Shown: in pieces, positions 60,651 through 64,000 of the stretch
Numbering within the stretch: the first letter of the stretch is position 1
Layout of the letters: each line of letters begins with the position of its first letter
Assembly: GCA_902806565.1 (NCBI GenBank)
Contig: CADCXA010000052.1
Span: 1-64,000 of the forward strand
Length of the DNA: 64,000 bases
Source: Hypoxylon rubiginosum
Taxonomy: Eukaryota; Ascomycota; Sordariomycetes; Xylariales; Hypoxylaceae
Direction of reading: 5' to 3'
Program-made: the position numbers and the translations under genes
Notes under the pieces: model-generated
Seen by the model: only the letters and a program-made list of their open reading frames with translations
Database searches by the model: none
What the model was told of the DNA's origin: nothing

Positions 60651-62455
60651 ATGCATCTACTCAACACAACCACGCGGCAAGTATCTCAAGTACCGAACGG
60701 CGAACGTTGGAAGTATGCCATTCTTTCTCATACCTGGGGGTCCGAGGAGATAACGTTCCAAGAGCTCAACAAATACCACGAACGGTCCGCACAGCCCTTG
60801 TCGACATTGTCCCATTTTCGCAGGCGTTTTCGCGGGTCTATATATTCTAGAGCCGGTTACCAGAAGATCCGAGGATGCTGCGACCGGGCCAAACGTGACG
60901 GGTATGACTGGGTTTGGATTGATACCTGCTGCATTGACAAGACCAGCAGCGCGGAGTTGTCGGAGGCTATCAACTCCATGTTCAAATGGTATCGAGAATC
61001 CGAGGTCTGTTATGTCTTCTTATCAGATGTTTCGGATCCGAACGAGGACTTCTCAACCAACAACTCCTCTTTCCGCGCTAGCAGGTGGTTTACTAGAGGA
61101 TGGACCTTGCAAGAGTTACTCGCGCCTAGGAAGATTCTTTTCTACGATTGCCGGTGGAAACTCATCGGGCAACTGAGTGTACGGTCAAAGCTGTGCGACG
61201 TCGTCAGTGAGATCACGTCCATACCACCAGCATATCTCGAGGGTGCCCCGTTAAGCATGGCCAATATTGCCCATCGGATGTCGTGGGCGTCGAAAAGGGA
61301 GACAACACGGGAAGAGGACATAGCATACTGCTTACTAGGCATATTCGACGTCAATATGCCTCTACTATACGGAGAAGGTGCCAGGGCATTTCGTCGGCTA
61401 CAGGAAGAGATCATGAAGCATACGAATGACCAGACTTTGCTGGCCTGGGGATCTTGTGAGCAGCTGTGGTCGGCATATCATTCGGAAACCACTAACATCA
61501 ACCTATAGTCACAAGGGATAAATACTACATGCCAGAAGTCGAACTCGAGCAGCAAGAAATTCTTGCAGCGTCGCCAGCTGACTTCGAAGAATGTAACGAT
61601 TTAACTCAATGCCCGATTGAGTCAGCATCCGACATGTCACCATACCAAATACCATACCAAATGACGAACTCTTGTCTTCGGATCAAACTGCCGCTACGGT
61701 GCTGTTACTATATGTCGTACTATAATACCATAGTAGCGGCCGCTGTACTTAATTGTTTCAGCCAACGTGATCCAGCCAGGCGGATTGCAATTATCATCAT
61801 GTCTTATATCGACTTACCTTCAGAGACATCAGAGAAACCTGATATCCCTGACGGACAGGTCTTTTTCCGAAGGAACCGTCGACTCATAGGAGAAGATTGC
61901 TTTCCCCCGAACAGCCCTTCTAGTTCCCGTCATACACCCAAGACGATCCTTCTAGTAGCGATTCCGCCGCCAAAATATGCGCCAAAACCACATGTAATAG
62001 TCTCAAAGTCAGTGATTACAATACAGTTTCCCAATGAGTACGATTATAAAATTAGACGTAAAACCCTGGATTCTATGGTGGTGGAGGACAACCGCTTTAC
62101 GACACAACCTTCCCTGATCTTTACCTACAATCCTCATATCATCATAGACTGCGCAACACTCTATATCCAGCTTAGACTACGTGCCGTTTACGGTCAGTCT
62201 ATGACAATTCTCGTAGCCTTTCATCAATACGCCCCGCAGTTGTCACCACCCGTAGTCTTACTAGCGTCCATTCCGCAAGACCAGCACGTTACGTGTCCCC
62301 CCGATCGAGACCTACAATTCTCACCAACTATTTCTATGGGCGGTATGGACATCAGCGTCCGCAGGTTCAACTATAACGTGGTGTCGACGAGAGCCGATTG
62401 GCATTTCGAGGTCGAAGCTAAGCAACGCAGATACCTTACCAACGAAGTATATTAA
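60651..62455 (+). CDS. HET-domain (heterokaryon incompatibility) protein, 583 aa
   Basis: Two exons: 60651-61455 and 61509-62455. The 53-bp intron (GTGAGC, CACTAAC branch, TATAG) joins LLAWGS to FTRDKYYMPE and removes a stop. The HET domain fills residues about 20-180 with its three conserved blocks: YAILSHTWG.EEITF, then WVWIDTCCIDK with SELSEAINSMFKWY, and SRWFTRGWTLQELLAP. The HET core is followed by the usual AYCLLGIFDVNMPLLYGEG and an ASPADF segment. The C-terminal 300 residues are variable. In fungi, HET proteins trigger cell death after fusion of unlike individuals. A small GCCGCTAC...GTAGCGGC inverted repeat sits in exon 2. Confidence 0.85.
61690..61740. repeat. Inverted repeat inside HET exon 2
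   Basis: GCCGCTAC at 61690-61697 is complemented by GTAGCGGC at 61733-61740, 51 bp in all (a multiple of three). The arms resemble the CCGTAGCGG terminus of the 10-kb island, so it may be a small in-frame insertion. Chance is possible. Confidence 0.35.
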
Positions 62456-62819
62456 CGCCAGAATGATGATGGAAGAGTACCTACGTGGACCCTTAGATGG
62501 CAGCGGTTAGGTTTATAGCTCCTTGCGCAATAACATAGTTGCTATCCTATCGCTATGTTAGCCTCGTGGCATATTCCAAGATACTCTAGTGCAAACCAAA
62601 CATTTTCGTTGCCAAGTCGCGGAAACATAGGAGGTACCTATACCGTGGAATCTTCCAGCCGCTATTAGTTAGATCACCAGTGGGTCACGAAGAAACAAGG
62701 TGTTATATTTCTCGGAATTATTTTAGTTGAATTAAAAGAAAATCACCAATCTGTCCAAATATATGAACTCCTAGTTAAAGCGGAAGAAGTGAGTATACAA
62801 AGCACATTTTAACAATTTG
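62456..62819. other. Intergenic holding a dispersed repeat copy
   Basis: 3' flank of the HET gene. Apart from the repeat at 62511-62576, I see nothing coding. Confidence 0.45.
62511..62576. repeat. Dispersed 65-bp repeat, copy B
   Basis: Same orientation as copy A at 27065-27130, about three quarters identical, starting AGGTT[C/T]ATAGCTC. It contains an AACATAG ... CTATGTT palindrome with a 14-base loop. Confidence 0.6.
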
Positions 62820-63990
62820 TATAAAGCTTCGACAGTAGAAGATGTATTCAATATCCAGATATACTACACCAAGACCATGAAAAATAGTATTTACCCCATT
62901 GGCGCCTACATCATCGTATTGGAATGCGTACCCTTTCCTGTCGGCGAGAAATTCATGAACAAGACAGCTGTAATGGTTGGTTGGTCTATCAAGGTAGTAT
63001 TGGCTGTTATTCACTGAAGATTAAACGGTGCCGCTGTTCACCAAGAGTGTCATGCTAATAAAGGCCGCGTATAATCTCGGCATAATTGCACGGTGTACAG
63101 TATTATCTTCCGCCGTGATTGCAAAAGTGCCCGTATTGTAACCCCATATATCCCCCTTGCTAGGATAAGCATAACCACAATTATCACCACAGTAGCGTAG
63201 TATCTCCTCGTCCACGCGGCATGGAACCAAGCCCATATCATTTTGCGTGTTAATCAATAGATCCTAGGTGGTATACTTCTCCTATACTTATCCAACATAG
63301 TTCCTGTAATAACCCTGTATACAACTTAGATTAACTATCTTACCTGGCGCGATAATACATAATGCTTCTCCCTCTTCGGTTATGATATATAATCAGTCTT
63401 AAGGGAGGTTTTTGGAGATGGTTTATCGGCGCAACACATTGCAAATGCTTGATATGGCGCCTGTTCGAAGTGCGGCCACTATCTGTACCATACCATTGTA
63501 TAGAACAAGAGAGATGCCTAGGAGAAGGCCGATAAAGTCTACAAAAGATAGATTTATAAAGATATCTAGGCCCACGGTATAGGTTAGTTCAATAAATCCC
63601 TAGCTAATCGTGGCTAATAAATCGTCTGGGTTGGAAATGGACGGTTCGATGAGCTGGGATGTAACGTTATCCATCTTTGCTGAGAGGTAGAATGGGAGTT
63701 CCTTTGTTGTAATTTACATATGACTGGAGATTAAGGAGTCCAGCAGACTAATGGTATTAGGACCACAGATTTTGAGCGGAATCTGTATAGTGACAGGATC
63801 AACCCTTTGTGGACCGGCGCTTGGCGCCGAGACGGGGTGATACCAGATGCTGTTTGAGGTGAGAAAGATGACCGAGCCCGCGCCGTCTCGTCCGGATATA
63901 TATAGATAATTACTGGATTTCCCTTGTGATTATTCTGAAATGATAGTGATAATGGGCTTAAACAGGTATCTACCTTATTGTATTGGACTG
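62820..63990 (-). pseudogene. GH64 beta-1,3-glucanase pseudogene
   Basis: On the minus strand from about 63960 downward, segments of a GH64 (thaumatin-like) endo-beta-1,3-glucanase appear in the right order: YISGRDGAGSVIFL, WYHPVSAP, IQIPL..CGPN, LIEPSISNPDD, GFIELTYTVG, NLSFVDFIGLLLGISL, GAISSICNVL, INTQNDMGLVPCRV, GDIWGYNTGTFAI, TVHRAIMPRLYAAF, and PTNHYSCLVHE with YAFQYDDV. The frame is broken by many stops. At 63600-63602 and 63282-63284, TAG stands where the family has Trp; TAA occurs at 63714-63716, 63288-63290 and 63021-63023. A GTAAG donor near 63345 suggests a former intron. Trp-to-TAG is a G-to-A change on the coding strand, as RIP would cause. The enzyme would have been secreted to act on wall glucan. 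The N-terminal end reaches the window border. Confidence 0.75.
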
Positions 63991-64000
63991 TGGGAGGGCC

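Overview
The window looks like an accessory, possibly subtelomeric, segment of a filamentous ascomycete genome, probably Sordariomycete-like. The evidence is short GT-AG introns of about 50-120 bp with CTAAC/CTGAC branch sites, two C/G-starved AT blocks of the kind left by repeat-induced point mutation (RIP), and fungus-specific families: HET, NACHT-ankyrin, fungal rhodopsin-domain, Zn2Cys6 and DUF6604 proteins. No species is assigned. Exon structures were worked out by hand from splice signals and reading frame.

Layout. 1-7850: a 114-base C run, then an AT-rich block without genes. 8071-9641: remnants of a BBE/FAD oxidoreductase and a P450. 10355-18738: rhodopsin-domain membrane protein, P450, RING-finger protein, and a 57-aa secreted peptide with the six-cysteine spacing of CS-alpha-beta defensins, split by an intron so that no single reading frame shows it. 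20221-26930: a giant NACHT-ankyrin (NLR-like) gene of about 2197 aa. 27070-31834: a second rhodopsin-domain gene with a 20-nt microexon, a frameshifted glutathione S-transferase, and a second P450. 31909-41989: a 10-kb AT-rich island bounded by matching terminal inverted repeats and a candidate TA target duplication. 43523-54639: a 90-aa hydrophobic peptide gene, a GMC oxidoreductase, an SDR pseudogene, a large membrane protein, a Zn2Cys6 regulator and a Seh1-type WD40 nucleoporin. 56637-57166: a fold-back/MITE-like element. 57708-62455: a DUF6604 protein and a HET-domain protein. 62820 to the end: a GH64 beta-1,3-glucanase pseudogene with many in-frame stops.

How the parts fit. There is no biosynthetic core enzyme, so the oxidoreductases (two P450s, GMC, GST, plus dead FAD, SDR and P450 copies) are better read as a decaying detoxification/accessory set than as a gene cluster. 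The recognition-type genes (NACHT-ankyrin NLR, HET, DUF6604) with a defensin-like peptide suggest fungal self/non-self or antagonism functions, but no physical operon-like unit is seen. Seh1 is the one clear housekeeping gene. Pseudogenes, RIP-like islands, a telomere-like scar and dispersed repeats mark the region as fast-evolving.
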